DNA of 64,000 nt, taken from contig NZ_CP132507.1 of NCBI RefSeq assembly GCF_032191775.1, forward strand, positions 1,947,001 through 2,011,000, given 5' to 3'. Under the pieces are notes generated by a model that saw only the letters and a list, made by a program, of their open reading frames with translations, ran no database searches and was not told the origin of the DNA. Of the stretch, positions 32,767 through 43,222 are shown piece after piece. A program made the translations under genes and the position numbers. How positions within the stretch are numbered: the first letter of the stretch is position 1; every line of letters starts with the position of its first letter. This DNA comes from Rhodoferax mekongensis (GTDB taxonomy: Bacteria; Pseudomonadota; Gammaproteobacteria; Burkholderiales; Burkholderiaceae_C).

Positions 32767-33567
32767 TCAGCTTGCCAGGTTGATGTCCACCACCACCGGG
32801 GCGTGGTCGCTGGGGCGCTCGTTCTTGCGCGGGGTCTTGTCGATGGTGCAGGCAGTCACTCGTGGCTTGAGCGCGTTGCTCACCAGAATGTGGTCAATGC
32901 GCAGCCCGCGGTTGCGGCGGAAGCCCGCATCGCGGTAGTCCCACCAGCTGTAGGACTTGGGCGGCTGCGGGAACAGGCGATGGCTGTCGGTCAGGCCCAG
33001 CGCAATCAGGGAACGCAGGTGGTAGCGCTCTTCCTCGGTGCAGTGGATGGTGCCTTCCAGGTTCACCGGGTCCCACACATCGTCCTCGTCAAAGGTGATG
33101 TTGTAGTCGCCCATCAGCACCAGGTTCGGGTGCGCGGCGAGCTCGTCCTTCACCCAGCGGCGCAGGGCGGTGAGCCATTCCATCTTGTATTCGAACTTGT
33201 CGCTGCCGGGCTCCTGCCCGTTGGGGAAGTAGGCACCAATCACGCGAACACCTGGCGTACCGGCAGGGGCGCCTTCCAAGGCCACGGTGCCGGTAATCAC
33301 GCGGGACATGTCGTCGTCAAAGCCGGGGATGTTCTTGATGACGTCGCGGGCGGGTGTACGGGAGAGCAGGGCTACGCCGTTGTAGGTCTTCTGGCCGAAC
33401 CACTGCGCGTGGTAGCCAATGGCCTCAAACGCGTCGGCGGGAAATTTGTCGTCCGTGAGCTTGAGCTCTTGCAGGGCCAGCACATCTACAGGATTAGCGG
33501 CCAGCCAGTCCAGCACTTGGGGTAGGCGTACGCCTAAAGAGTTGACGTTCCAGGTAGCGAGTTTCAT
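32767..33567 (-). CDS. xthA: Exodeoxyribonuclease III
   Basis: A 266-residue AP endonuclease/3'-5' exonuclease acting in base-excision repair. It starts KLATWNVNSLGVRLPQVLDW. The catalytic metal Glu is in LALQELKL, GVALLSR and GDYNITFDEDDVWDP are present, and the active-site end reads RPSDHAPVVVDI. Start at 33567 is set by the family N-terminus; an open extension to 33813 overlaps the next gene and the repeat. Length matches E. coli XthA (268). Confidence 0.94.
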   Translation of the reverse strand: MKLATWNVNSLGVRLPQVLDWLAANPVDVLALQELKLTDDKFPADAFEAIGYHAQWFGQKTYNGVALLSRTPARDVIKNIPGFDDDMSRVITGTVALEGAPAGTPGVRVIGAYFPNGQEPGSDKFEYKMEWLTALRRWVKDELAAHPNLVLMGDYNITFDEDDVWDPVNLEGTIHCTEEERYHLRSLIALGLTDSHRLFPQPPKSYSWWDYRDAGFRRNRGLRIDHILVSNALKPRVTACTIDKTPRKNERPSDHAPVVVDINLAS

Positions 33568-33587
33568 GCTTGTTTCCAAATAAAAAC

Positions 33588-33637
33588 GGGCGCTAGCGCC
33601 CGTCCGATCTGCGCGAGCAGCTCCTAAATATGTAGCG
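33588..33637. repeat. Dispersed intergenic repeat, copy 3
   Basis: GGGCGCTAGCGCCC is a perfect palindrome, followed by a spacer and GCGCGAGCAGCTCC. The right end overlaps the last codons and TAG stop of the DUF4337 gene, so part of the repeat is translated. Confidence 0.7.
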
Positions 33638-34238
33638 CAGCCAGTGCGCCCACGGCAACACCCACGGCGCCCACCCCGAACATGGCCCACTCCAGCCACT
33701 TCTTCTTGGTCAGCAGCGCAATGGCGGCCAGTGCAATGGCGACCTGCAGCACGGTGGTGGCTTGCGCCCAGCGGTGGTGCTGGTGCATTTGCTCGTCGCT
33801 CCGGTGGTCCCACTCGGTGGCCTCGGCTTCCAGTGCTTCGGCTTTGGTTTTGATCTCGGCCTTTTCGCTTTCGTAGCGGTCAATCTTGGCCTGGTACTTG
33901 GTTTTGTCTTCCGGCTTGGCGGTCAGGTCGCGGGCCAGTTCGGCCAGGGACTGTTTGGTGCTCTTGGCCTGAAAAAAATTCCACTGGTTGGAGGCTTCGG
34001 TCTTTTTCAAGGCCGCGTTGTTTTTGTAGAGGCCGGCATTGGCCTGGGTGGCGCCGCCCATGTAGGCAAAGATGGCGCCCACGGTGGCGATGATGGCCGT
34101 GAACATGGCGATCTGGTTGATCATGCCGCCGCTGTGGCCTCCGTGCTCACCGCCGTGGCCGCCCCCATGTCCTCCTTGGGTGGCGTGCTCCAGCTCGTGG
34201 TCGTGGGGTCCGTGGACGTGAAAGCCTCCGCCTGACAT
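33624..34238 (-). CDS. DUF4337 membrane protein with His/Gly-rich N-terminus
   Basis: A 204-residue protein. Residues 1-38 are unusually rich in His and Gly (HVHGPHDHELEHATQGGHGG), a likely metal-binding tail. A membrane helix follows (INQIAMFTAIIATVGAIFAY), then a long helical charged region (about 70-145) and two C-terminal hydrophobic segments. The layout matches DUF4337, whose function is unknown. Its stop codon lies inside dispersed repeat copy 3. It lies 12 bases after folA on the same strand, so may be transcribed with thyA-folA. Confidence 0.8.
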   Translation of the reverse strand: MSGGGFHVHGPHDHELEHATQGGHGGGHGGEHGGHSGGMINQIAMFTAIIATVGAIFAYMGGATQANAGLYKNNAALKKTEASNQWNFFQAKSTKQSLAELARDLTAKPEDKTKYQAKIDRYESEKAEIKTKAEALEAEATEWDHRSDEQMHQHHRWAQATTVLQVAIALAAIALLTKKKWLEWAMFGVGAVGVAVGALAALHI

Positions 34239-34250
34239 GTGCGTATCTCC

Positions 34251-34769
34251 TTAACTGCGTGTGTAAGTTACAAAACTGAAAGGCAGCCCGCTGGCTGCCA
34301 CATGGCGCTCGCGGGCAGTCTCCTGCCACGCTTCGCCCAAGGTGGGGGCGAAGGCGTCACCTTCAAAGTCTTTCTCTATCTCGGTAACCACCGCCGTGTG
34401 CGCCACAGGCTCCGCCAGGGCGTAGAGCTGCGCACCACCAATAACCCAGACATCGGTTGCCTGCTCACAAAGTTGTAGCGCCTCGCGAAGTTCGGATGCG
34501 CGCTGGGCACCGGTTTCACTCCAATCCGCTTGCCGTGTCACCACGATGTTGGCGCGGCCTGGCAAAGGGCGGAACTTTGGCGGTAGCGAGTCCCAGGTCT
34601 TGCGGCCCATGATGACCGGGCAGCCCAGCGTAGTCCGCTTGAAGTGGGCCAGGTCTTCGGGCAAATGCCAGGGCAGGGTGCCGTTGATGCCGATCACGCC
34701 GTTGGCGGCGCGGGCGTAAATAAGGTGAAGACGGGGCAGGGGGGCGGATGTGTGCATCGTGCCTGCCAT
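34251..34769 (-). CDS. folA: Dihydrofolate reductase
   Basis: A 172-residue enzyme reducing dihydrofolate to tetrahydrofolate with NADPH. Motifs: LHLIYARAANGVIGINGTLPWHLPEDLAHFK, whose Asp/Glu proton relay is in LPEDL, then GCPVIMGRKTWDSLP and VWVIGGAQLYALA. The ATG at 34769 overlaps the thyA stop (ATGA), which decides the start over the upstream in-frame codon at 34805. Coupling with thyA makes sense because ThyA consumes folate that FolA regenerates. Confidence 0.94.
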   Translation of the reverse strand: MAGTMHTSAPLPRLHLIYARAANGVIGINGTLPWHLPEDLAHFKRTTLGCPVIMGRKTWDSLPPKFRPLPGRANIVVTRQADWSETGAQRASELREALQLCEQATDVWVIGGAQLYALAEPVAHTAVVTEIEKDFEGDAFAPTLGEAWQETARERHVAASGLPFSFVTYTRS

Positions 34770-35617
34770 CACACCGCGACCGGTGCCTTGATGGCGGGAT
34801 GGCACTCGTAGCCCACCACTTCAAAGTCTTCAAACTCATAGTCGAAGATGCTCTCCGGCTTGCGTTTGATGTGGAGCGTGGGGTAGGACATGGGCGCGCG
34901 GCTCAGCTGCAGCTCCACCTGCTCGGTGTGGTTGCTGTAGATGTGGCAGTCGCCACCCGTCCAGATGAAGTCGCCCACATCCAGGTCGCACTGCTGGGCC
35001 ACCATGTGGGTAAGCAGGGCGTAGCTGGCAATGTTGAAGGGCACGCCCAGAAAGATGTCTGCACTGCGCTGGTAAAGCTGGCAGCTCAAGCGGCCCTTGC
35101 CGCCCGGCACGGTGGCCGGCGCCACATAGAACTGGAAGAACGCGTGGCAGGGCATCAGGGCCATCTTGCTCAGCTCAGCCACGTTCCAGGCGCTCACAAT
35201 GATGCGGCGGCTGTCGGGGTTGCTTTTGAGGGTTTTGATGACATCCGCAATCTGGTCGATATGGCCGCCGTCCGGCGTGGGCCAGCTGCGCCACTGCACG
35301 CCATAGACAGGGCCCAGGTCACCGGTCTCAGGATTCGCCCATTCGTCCCAGATGGTGACGCCGCGCTCTTTGAGCCAGTTGTTGTTGCTCGACCCGGTCA
35401 GGAACCACAGCAGCTCCTGAATGATGGAGCGCAGGTGCACTTTCTTGGTCGTGACCAGCGGGAAGCCCTCATTCAGGTCGAAGCGCATCTGGTAGCCGAA
35501 CACGCTTTTCGTGCCGGTGCCGGTGCGGTCGGATTTGAAAACGCCTGTGGTGTGCACGTGGCGCATGAAGTCTTCGTACTGGCTGCGCACAGGGCGGGGG
35601 GTGGTGGGGCTGGTCAT
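34769..35617 (-). CDS. thyA: Thymidylate synthase
   Basis: A 282-residue enzyme making dTMP from dUMP with methylene-tetrahydrofolate. The nucleophile Cys is in [13 protein letters not shown]. Other conserved blocks are [60 protein letters not shown] and [13 protein letters not shown]. The start at 35617 gives a normal length with a short extra N-terminus; a longer frame reaches 35782 but overlaps the promoter side of the divergent malic enzyme gene. First gene of the thyA-folA unit. Confidence 0.95.
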   Translation of the reverse strand: MTSPTTPRPVRSQYEDFMRHVHTTGVFKSDRTGTGTKSVFGYQMRFDLNEGFPLVTTKKVHLRSIIQELLWFLTGSSNNNWLKERGVTIWDEWANPETGDLGPVYGVQWRSWPTPDGGHIDQIADVIKTLKSNPDSRRIIVSAWNVAELSKMALMPCHAFFQFYVAPATVPGGKGRLSCQLYQRSADIFLGVPFNIASYALLTHMVAQQCDLDVGDFIWTGGDCHIYSNHTEQVELQLSRAPMSYPTLHIKRKPESIFDYEFEDFEVVGYECHPAIKAPVAV

Positions 35618-35784
35618 GGCTGAAATTGTAGGTCCGTCAGGGGTATGTCGTGCGCGCATGTGGTGAACACATTTCCGCATGGAATTCGGGCAATTTTCGC
35701 TGGCTGTGCGGCTGCAACGCGCGCAGAATCTGGCGCTCCGCCGGACCCGGCCTATCGCAATCCCTGCAGAAACGCATTCCACGC

Positions 35785-37125
<1,341 letters not shown>

Positions 37126-37140
37126 TCGACGCTGATCGGG

Positions 37141-38298
37141 TCAGGTCATCCGGTCCAGCGCGACGGCCAGTGCCAGCAGCGCCAGCAGGATGACCACCAC
37201 CACCGGCATCACCGCGCCCAGCCCGGCCCAGGTCGCCAGTAGCCCGAAGCCTGCGGGAATGACCGAGCCACCGGCATAGGCAAAGGTCATTTGCCGGCCA
37301 ATGACGGTGCGGGCCACGTCTTCCGGAAAGCGGCGCGCGGTTTCGTGCATCAGCGACGGAAACACCGGCGCACAGCCCAAGCCCATAAGCACCAGCCCGA
37401 AGCTGGCGGCGCTGCCGAATACACCGGGCAGGGCAAACACTAGAGCGCCCAGCGCAGCCACTGCAATGCCCAGCCGCACCAATGTGCGGTTACCCAAGCG
37501 GTTGGCGATCAGACCCACCGCAAAGCGCCCTGCGGTGATGGAGCCGAAATACACCGACACCCAGATGCCCGCTTGCGCCTGCGTGAGGCCCCGGTCAGTC
37601 ACCAGAATACTGGCCGCCCATAGGCCGGTGCCCATCTCGGCCGCCACGTAAAACAGGAACAAGGTTGGGGCCAACCAGGTGGCCAGCGGGCGCACGGGTT
37701 GGAAGACCACCTCGCCATGGGCGTCCTCACCGGTGGGTGGTTTGGAGTGCTCTTTGGCCCAGAGTGACAAGGTCGCCCAGAGCACGACAGCCAGAGTCAG
37801 TTGCATCAGGCCGATGCTGCGTACACCCAACGCCCAGCCTCCGGTGCTGGCCAGTGCCAGGCCCATGATCAGTGGACCGGTGGTGGCGCCCACGCCCCAG
37901 AAACCGTGCAGCCAGTTCATGTGGCGGGAGGAGTAGTGCGCCGCCACAAAGTGGTTCAAGCTGGCGTCCACAGCGCCCGCACCCAGGCCCAGTGGCACCG
38001 CCAGTGAAATTAGCCAACCGAAAGAAGGGGCCACCGAGAAGCCCAGCAGCGCCAGCGCTGTCATCAGGCAGCTGGTGGCCACCACGGCACCGGTGCCCAT
38101 GCGTTTGGCAATCGGCCCCGCAAAGAAGCTTGCCGTGGCCGAGCAAATCGTCATGGTGATGGTGATGGCGCCCACTGCTGCCAACGGCTGGCCCATGTCC
38201 GCACGGATGGCCGGCCAGGCCACGCCCAGAATGCCATCCGGCAGACCCAGGCTGATGAAGGACAGATAGACGATGGCCAGAAGAATGAGGTGTGCCAC
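37141..38298 (-). CDS. MFS transporter
   Basis: A 385-residue carrier with about 12 hydrophobic segments. It starts with GTG (AGGA is eight bases ahead) and reads MAHLILLAIVYLSFISLGLPDGILG. Features of a major facilitator: GIWVSVYFGSITAGRFAVG and GLVLMGLGCAPVFPSLMHETARR, and a cytoplasmic loop near residue 190. The pattern SFISLGLPDGILGVAWP resembles sugar or fucose-permease-like members. Substrate unknown. It converges with the malic enzyme gene, leaving 15 bases. Confidence 0.85.
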   Translation of the reverse strand: MAHLILLAIVYLSFISLGLPDGILGVAWPAIRADMGQPLAAVGAITITMTICSATASFFAGPIAKRMGTGAVVATSCLMTALALLGFSVAPSFGWLISLAVPLGLGAGAVDASLNHFVAAHYSSRHMNWLHGFWGVGATTGPLIMGLALASTGGWALGVRSIGLMQLTLAVVLWATLSLWAKEHSKPPTGEDAHGEVVFQPVRPLATWLAPTLFLFYVAAEMGTGLWAASILVTDRGLTQAQAGIWVSVYFGSITAGRFAVGLIANRLGNRTLVRLGIAVAALGALVFALPGVFGSAASFGLVLMGLGCAPVFPSLMHETARRFPEDVARTVIGRQMTFAYAGGSVIPAGFGLLATWAGLGAVMPVVVVILLALLALAVALDRMT

Positions 38299-38346
38299 GA
38301 CGGGATCCTGAAAAATGAAGGGGAGTCGGCCGGAGTCTATATAAAA

Positions 38347-38399
38347 CAGGCCCCTATCGCCTGTGGAATATGCGCAAGCAGCTACTCAATTGATAGCAC
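38347..38399. repeat. Dispersed intergenic repeat, copy 4
   Basis: CAGGCCCCTATCGCCTGTGG, then AATATGCGCAAGCAGCTACT and TTGATAGC. The right third is coding: it supplies the last codons and stop of the FAD-oxidoreductase gene (LSIE-stop). Confidence 0.7.
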
Positions 38400-39806
38400 T
38401 CTGCCTGGATTCATGAGATTTTTCGGATCCAGCGCGCCCTTGATAGCCCGCATGGCGTTCAAAGCCACGGGTGATTTGTGGTGCGCCAGCTTCTCGCGCT
38501 TCAGGCTGCCGATACCGTGCTCGGCGGATATGGAGCCATTGAAACGGTCCACCACCTCGTACACGAGTGTGTTGATGGGGCCTTCCTGGTCGCGCAAGAA
38601 GGCTTCTGCATCTGCGCCGTCCGGGGCTTGCACGTTGTAGTGCAAGTTGCCGTCGCCCAAGTGGCCGTAGTTCACCAGGCGCACGCCGGGGAAGTGCTGC
38701 TCCAGCAACGCATCCACTTCGGTCACAAAGGCCGGAATGCGCGACACGGCAATCGATATGTCGTGCTTGATGTTGAGTCCTTCCTGGGCTTGCGCCAGCG
38801 GAATGCTCTCGCGGATGTGCCACAGCGCGCGGGCCTGGGCAATGTTTTCTGCCACCACCGCGTCGAGCACGCAGCCTTGCTCCAGGGCAGCTTCCAGCAG
38901 GCGCTCAAATTGTTCGCGGGCATGGCTCTCGGACTCGTGGTCGGAATTTTCCAAAACAACGCAGTACGGTGACATGCCGCCGAACGGCACGTTCTGCTGC
39001 GGAAAGTGTTTGCGCACCAGGCCGAGCGCAAAATCGCCCATCACCTCAAAGCCGGTCAGGCCGGCGTTCAGGTGCTGGTGCGCCAGCCCCAGCAGTTGCA
39101 CGGCCGCGTCCAGTGACGGTACAGCGGCAAAGGCAGTGAGTTGGGCCGCGGGCAGAGGGTACATGCGCAAGGTGGCTGCGGTGATCACGCCCAGCGTGCC
39201 CTCGGAGCCGATGAACAGGTGGCGCAGGTCGTAGCCGGTGTTGTCTTTGCGCAGGCCTGTCAGGCCGCTCCAGACCTCACCCTGCGCCGTCACTACCTCC
39301 AGGCCCAGGCACAGCTCGCGCGTGTTGCCATAGCGCACGACCTGCGTGCCGCCCGCGTTGGTGGCCAGGTTGCCTCCAATGGTGCAACTGCCTTCAGCGG
39401 CCAGGCTCAGGGGGAACAAGAAGCCATCTTTTTCGCAGGCCTCTTGCAGCGTCTGCAGCACACAGCCGGCCTCTACCGTTACGGTCAGGTTGGCAGCATC
39501 GATGGCGCGGATACGGTTCAGGCGCTGCAGGCTCAGCAGTACCTGGGTGCCCGACGCATCGGGGATGGAGCCCACCACCATGCCGGTGTTGCCACCCTGA
39601 GGCACCAGGCTCACGCCGGCCGCCCCACAGGCTTTGACCACTGCGGCTACTTCTTCGGTCGTGCCGGGGCGCACCACGGCCAGGGCGCGGCCGCGCTCGC
39701 GTTTGCGCCAATCTTGTTCGTAAGCAGTGAGGTCGCCGTCGGTGAGTACATGGGCTTCACCGACAAGGGTGCGCAGCGTGGCGCGCAGGGCTTCGATGTC
39801 CATCAT
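38382..39806 (-). CDS. FAD-binding oxidoreductase, GlcD / D-2-hydroxyacid dehydrogenase type
   Basis: A 474-residue flavoprotein. The FAD-binding PCMH domain (about 35-215) holds VSLVPQGGNTGMVVGS and GCTIGGNLATNAGG-type GNLATNAGGTQVVRYGN. The C-terminal FAD-oxidase domain has VNYGHLGDGNLHYNV, whose His residues coordinate the metal, and ISAEHGIGSLKREKL. These fit D-lactate, D-2-hydroxyglutarate or glycolate dehydrogenases; substrate is not decided by sequence. Start at 39806 (MMDIEAL) overlaps the DUF2069 stop, so the two are coupled. Its 3' end is made by dispersed repeat copy 4. Confidence 0.88.
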   Translation of the reverse strand: MMDIEALRATLRTLVGEAHVLTDGDLTAYEQDWRKRERGRALAVVRPGTTEEVAAVVKACGAAGVSLVPQGGNTGMVVGSIPDASGTQVLLSLQRLNRIRAIDAANLTVTVEAGCVLQTLQEACEKDGFLFPLSLAAEGSCTIGGNLATNAGGTQVVRYGNTRELCLGLEVVTAQGEVWSGLTGLRKDNTGYDLRHLFIGSEGTLGVITAATLRMYPLPAAQLTAFAAVPSLDAAVQLLGLAHQHLNAGLTGFEVMGDFALGLVRKHFPQQNVPFGGMSPYCVVLENSDHESESHAREQFERLLEAALEQGCVLDAVVAENIAQARALWHIRESIPLAQAQEGLNIKHDISIAVSRIPAFVTEVDALLEQHFPGVRLVNYGHLGDGNLHYNVQAPDGADAEAFLRDQEGPINTLVYEVVDRFNGSISAEHGIGSLKREKLAHHKSPVALNAMRAIKGALDPKNLMNPGRVLSIE

Positions 39807-40210
39807 GGGGCAGGGCGGGTGGTGGGTTCTTCGGGATTGGCAGGGAGCGCCTTGGCGTGCTTCAGGCGCAGGCGGATATGGAAGGTGCAAGCCACAAACA
39901 GCACGATACACAGCAGCACTTCCAGCAGCGCCAGCCAGTTGCCTGGCGGCTTGTCACTCCAGGCGCGGACCACGCCTTCGGTGAAGTACAGCCACACCAT
40001 CAGGCTGAGCCAGCGGTAGGTGTACATGCGGCTCTTGAGCAGGCCGGCCAGCGGTATGCACAGGGGCAATACCTTCAGGGCCAGCGTCCCGCGACCGGTG
40101 GGGGCCAACCACAGCTCCCACACCAGGCCCAGAAGAATCAGCGCAATCAGGCTGATGACGGCTGCCCAGCGGGCGATGACAACAGAAGAGGCGGGGGTAG
40201 CAGCTTGCAC
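39803..40210 (-). CDS. DUF2069 membrane protein
   Basis: A 135-residue protein with four hydrophobic helices. It starts with GTG and carries LPLCIPLAGLLKSRMYTYRW and SLMVWLYFTEGVVRAWSD, the DUF2069 signature. The charged C-terminal tail (LKHAKALPANPEEP) is cytoplasmic or periplasmic. Function of the family is unknown. It overlaps the FAD-oxidoreductase start by four bases. Confidence 0.85.
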   Translation of the reverse strand: MQAATPASSVVIARWAAVISLIALILLGLVWELWLAPTGRGTLALKVLPLCIPLAGLLKSRMYTYRWLSLMVWLYFTEGVVRAWSDKPPGNWLALLEVLLCIVLFVACTFHIRLRLKHAKALPANPEEPTTRPAP

Positions 40211-40371
40211 GGGGTGGGCGCCGGTTGATGGACAGCCGCGTAGCTTAAGCCAAACGGCTCAATGGATCTGAATAGGGGGCTTGATCTAAGCTTTCCCGCG
40301 GATTGCCCTCTTGCCAAGGCCGTCCTGCGCGATTACTGTGCGATCTGTCCCCAGTGGGACAAAAGGATTAC

Positions 40372-41163
40372 ATGATCTGGCGAAAAGTCGCACAAGGCTT
40401 GCTGGCGGTCTGGTTGGTGACGTGCAGTTTCTTGGCACAGTCCCAGTGCACCCGCATGGTGGTGACCTCAGACCCCGCTTATCCGCCTCTGCATTGGTAT
40501 GACGGCGAAACGCTGCAAGGCGCCAGCATCGAGATCGCCAAGCGCGTGCTTGGCGATCTGAAGATCGACTTTGAAATCCGTAACGTAGGTCCCTTCCCGA
40601 GGGTAATGGCGCTAGCCGAGCGGGGCGAGGTGGACATGGTGGTCACCTTGAAAAAAACGCCTGAGCGCGAAGCCTTTTTGCTCTACCCCAAAACCGTCGC
40701 GCTCCAGAATCCAGTCGCCGCCTTTACGGTGCGCGATCTGCCCCTGTTGTACCGCGACAAGTCCGACCTGATCGGCCTGCGGGGTTCGATAGCGCGTGGC
40801 AATGTATTCGGCAATGGTCTGGATGAATACATCAAAGAGAAGCTCAACGTGCAAGAGGTGAACCGGCCCGATGCGAGCTTCAGCCTCATGCTCATGGGGC
40901 GGACGGACTATTTCATTACCGGGTATTACACCGGCATGGCCCTGATCCTCAAGCGCGGGGATGAGGCCAGCTTCGTGGCCAAGGAGCCGTTCCTGGTGGA
41001 CACCCCCAATTACCTCGCCCTGACCCGTAACGGCAAATGCGCCGACAAGCTGGAGCAGATCGACGCGCGCTTGGCCATTCTCAAGAAAACGGGTGTACTC
41101 GACGAGATTATTCGGGCCAGCTTCCAGCGTTGGAAAAACCATCCGGTGATGGTGGAGCGCTGA
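40372..41163 (+). CDS. Periplasmic solute-binding protein, family 3 type
   Basis: A 263-residue protein with a signal peptide (LLAVWLVTCSFLAQSQ). The mature part has MVVTSDPAYPPLHWYDGETLQGASIEIAKRVL, the N-terminal lobe pattern of amino-acid-type binding proteins, and RGEVDMVVTLKKTPER. There is no transporter permease next to it, so it may be an orphan receptor or a sensor for a signalling protein elsewhere. AAGGATT before the ATG at 40372 sets the start. Ligand unknown. Confidence 0.85.
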   Translation: MIWRKVAQGLLAVWLVTCSFLAQSQCTRMVVTSDPAYPPLHWYDGETLQGASIEIAKRVLGDLKIDFEIRNVGPFPRVMALAERGEVDMVVTLKKTPEREAFLLYPKTVALQNPVAAFTVRDLPLLYRDKSDLIGLRGSIARGNVFGNGLDEYIKEKLNVQEVNRPDASFSLMLMGRTDYFITGYYTGMALILKRGDEASFVAKEPFLVDTPNYLALTRNGKCADKLEQIDARLAILKKTGVLDEIIRASFQRWKNHPVMVER

Positions 41164-41203
41164 GGCTTACAGCCCGTCACACCGGCTGCATGGCAGCGGT
41201 GGC

Positions 41204-42442
41204 ATGATGCGGGCCATGCAAGCCAAACCCCTTTTGACTTCCTGGTTGCGGGACATTGCCAGCATTCCCTGGCGCGACGCTGCGATCACCCTGCGCGAGC
41301 GCTTTCGCGAAGACCGCCTGGGCCTGACTGCCAGCAGCCTGACCTTTACCACCACGATTGCACTGGTGCCCCTGATTACCGTGGCGCTGGCGGTGTTTAC
41401 CGCCTTCCCGATGTTTGCCAAGTTTCAGGATGTGCTGCAGAAGTGGCTCATTGAGAGCCTGGTGCCCGACAACATCGCCCGCCAAGTGCTGGGCTATCTG
41501 AACCAGTTCGCCGGCAAAGCCAGCCGTTTGGGCGTAGCGGGCCTCACTATTTTGCTGGGCACTGCGTTGGCGCTGGTCTTCACCATAGACCGCACGCTCA
41601 ACAGCATCTGGCGTGTCAAGAAGCGCAGGCCCTTCGGGCAGCGGGTGCTCATCTATTGGGCCGCAGTGACCCTGGGGCCCTTGTTGCTGGGAGCCAGCTT
41701 GTCGATTACCTCGTATGCCATTACCGCCTCCAAAGGCGTGGTGGGCGGCTTGCCCGGGGGGCTGGCGGTGTTGCTGGACAGTGTGCAGTTTGTCTTGGTA
41801 GCTGCAGGTACAGCGGCCACTTTTCACTACGTGCCCAACACGCATGTGCGTTGGGGCCATGCGTGGATGGGCGGCTTGTTTGTCTCCACCGGGATGGAGC
41901 TGGCGCGCAAGGGGCTGGCCATTTACCTGAGCAAAGTACCCACTTATTCAGTGGTGTATGGCGCATTCGCCACGGTGCCGATTTTGCTGATCTGGATTTA
42001 CATCGCTTGGGTCATCGTGCTGTTGGGCGCAGCACTTACGGCCTACCTGCCGAGCCTGATTGCCGGTGTGCCGCGCCGTAAACTGGGCCATGGCTGGCAG
42101 TTCCAACTGGCGTTGGAAGTGCTGCATATGCTGGACCTTGCCAAGACTACGGATGACCGAGGACAAACCTTGTCGACCCTGCGACTGGCCTTGCAAGTGG
42201 ATTCGCAACGCCTGGAGCCAGTGTTGCAAACTCTGCAGGAGCTGGATTGGGTCGGCCAGCTGCAAGAGAGCAATGGCCGCGATGGACAGGCCCGCTACGT
42301 GCTGCTGGCCGATCTGGGCCAAACGGTGCTAGAGCCCTTGATGCAGCGCCTGTTGCTGACACCCGAGCCCTTCACTGCTAATTTATGGAAATTAGGCCGC
42401 TGGCGCACGACTACTGTGCGCGAGGCGCTACAGAAAGAGTAG
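41204..42442 (+). CDS. YihY/BrkB-family inner-membrane protein
   Basis: A 412-residue protein. About six hydrophobic segments lie in residues 40-290. Family blocks: RFREDRLGLTASSLTFTTTIALVPLITV, FTIDRTLNSIWRVKKRRP, YSVVYGAFATVPILLIWIYIAWVIVLLGA. The C-terminal 120 residues are soluble and look like a winged helix (TLRLALQVDSQRLEPVLQTLQELDW), an extension found in beta-proteobacterial members. Once thought to be RNase BN, the family has no settled function. Two ATGs lie in tandem at the start. Confidence 0.87.
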   Translation: MMRAMQAKPLLTSWLRDIASIPWRDAAITLRERFREDRLGLTASSLTFTTTIALVPLITVALAVFTAFPMFAKFQDVLQKWLIESLVPDNIARQVLGYLNQFAGKASRLGVAGLTILLGTALALVFTIDRTLNSIWRVKKRRPFGQRVLIYWAAVTLGPLLLGASLSITSYAITASKGVVGGLPGGLAVLLDSVQFVLVAAGTAATFHYVPNTHVRWGHAWMGGLFVSTGMELARKGLAIYLSKVPTYSVVYGAFATVPILLIWIYIAWVIVLLGAALTAYLPSLIAGVPRRKLGHGWQFQLALEVLHMLDLAKTTDDRGQTLSTLRLALQVDSQRLEPVLQTLQELDWVGQLQESNGRDGQARYVLLADLGQTVLEPLMQRLLLTPEPFTANLWKLGRWRTTTVREALQKE

Positions 42443-42485
42443 CAATTGTGGTGCTGTGACCTCGAAGTGAGGTCGCGTCAAGTCC

Positions 42486-42701
42486 TTATTTGCGGACCTG
42501 GTGACCGATATAGCCCCCCACAGCTGCTCCACCAACGGTTCCTACGCTGCTGCCTCCCGTGAGGATTGCCCCCGCGACTGCACCCACTCCGGCACCCGTG
42601 ATGGTGTTGCGGTCGCGCGCAGACAAACTGGCGCAGCCGCTGGTGAATAGGATGGTCACCATAGTGGCAACGGTGATGAGAGTTTTGGGCAATAAAGTCA
42701 T
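42486..42701 (-). CDS. Small glycine-zipper lipoprotein
   Basis: A 71-residue protein with a signal and lipobox (LFTSGC) followed by SLSARDRNTITGAGVGAVAGAILTGG and GGAAVGGYIGHQV, a repeated glycine-zipper that would lie in the outer membrane. It resembles OsmB/17-kDa-antigen-like envelope proteins. The start at 42701 fits the signal; a longer frame to 42791 has no site. A short hairpin (GACCTC / GAGGTC at 42458-42474) separates it from the convergent YihY gene. Confidence 0.8.
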   Translation of the reverse strand: MTLLPKTLITVATMVTILFTSGCASLSARDRNTITGAGVGAVAGAILTGGSSVGTVGGAAVGGYIGHQVRK

Positions 42702-42828
42702 GGCGTCATCATCGCCCCATGGCTCTTTCGTCGGAACTTGAATTTGTATCGGCAAGTTTCTGTCAAGGCGCTGTGAAAACCTTGGATACAACTATTGTTG
42801 GCGCAAAAGTCGTATGTTCAGAGCCAGG

Positions 42829-43155
42829 TCAGAACTTGATCTTCCCCGTCCAGATATCTGCGTACATGCGCCAATCTCCCATCAGGCTGTAGAGCGGGCG
42901 CTTGAAGCTGGCGGGTTTGTTTTTCTCAAATCCGAAGTGGCCCAGCCACGCAAACCCGTAGCCGCACAGCAGCGCATATGCAAAGTACTGAGGCTTGCCC
43001 GTGGCAATCAACATGCCCAAGCACACCAGGCTGAGGGTGGAGCCCACAAAGTGCAGGCGGCGGCAAGTGGTGTTGCTGTGCTCGCCCAGGTAAAAAGGAT
43101 AGAACTCGGCAAAGCTCTGGAAACTGCGAGGGTCCACGGATGTGTCGGTAGGCAT
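42829..43155 (-). CDS. Mpo1-like (DUF962) membrane protein
   Basis: A 108-residue protein with FYPFYLGEHSNTTCRRLHFVGSTLSLVCLG and GFAWLGHFGFEKNKPASFKRPLYSLMGDWRM, the DUF962/Mpo1 family. The His residues in RLHF and LGHF match the metal site of yeast Mpo1, a dioxygenase in fatty-acid alpha-oxidation. Two to four hydrophobic segments. Bacterial role is unknown. Confidence 0.85.
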   Translation of the reverse strand: MPTDTSVDPRSFQSFAEFYPFYLGEHSNTTCRRLHFVGSTLSLVCLGMLIATGKPQYFAYALLCGYGFAWLGHFGFEKNKPASFKRPLYSLMGDWRMYADIWTGKIKF

Positions 43156-43222
43156 GGGGGCTCCGTTGTCAATGCAGCCCCCATGCTCTATCGCGCCGGC
43201 CGGACCGGCAAGAGGGCGCGCC

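Noticed and set aside
33568-33813. N-terminal extension of the xthA frame
   Set aside because: Runs through dispersed repeat copy 3 and the DUF4337 gene; the exonuclease family begins at MKLATWN.
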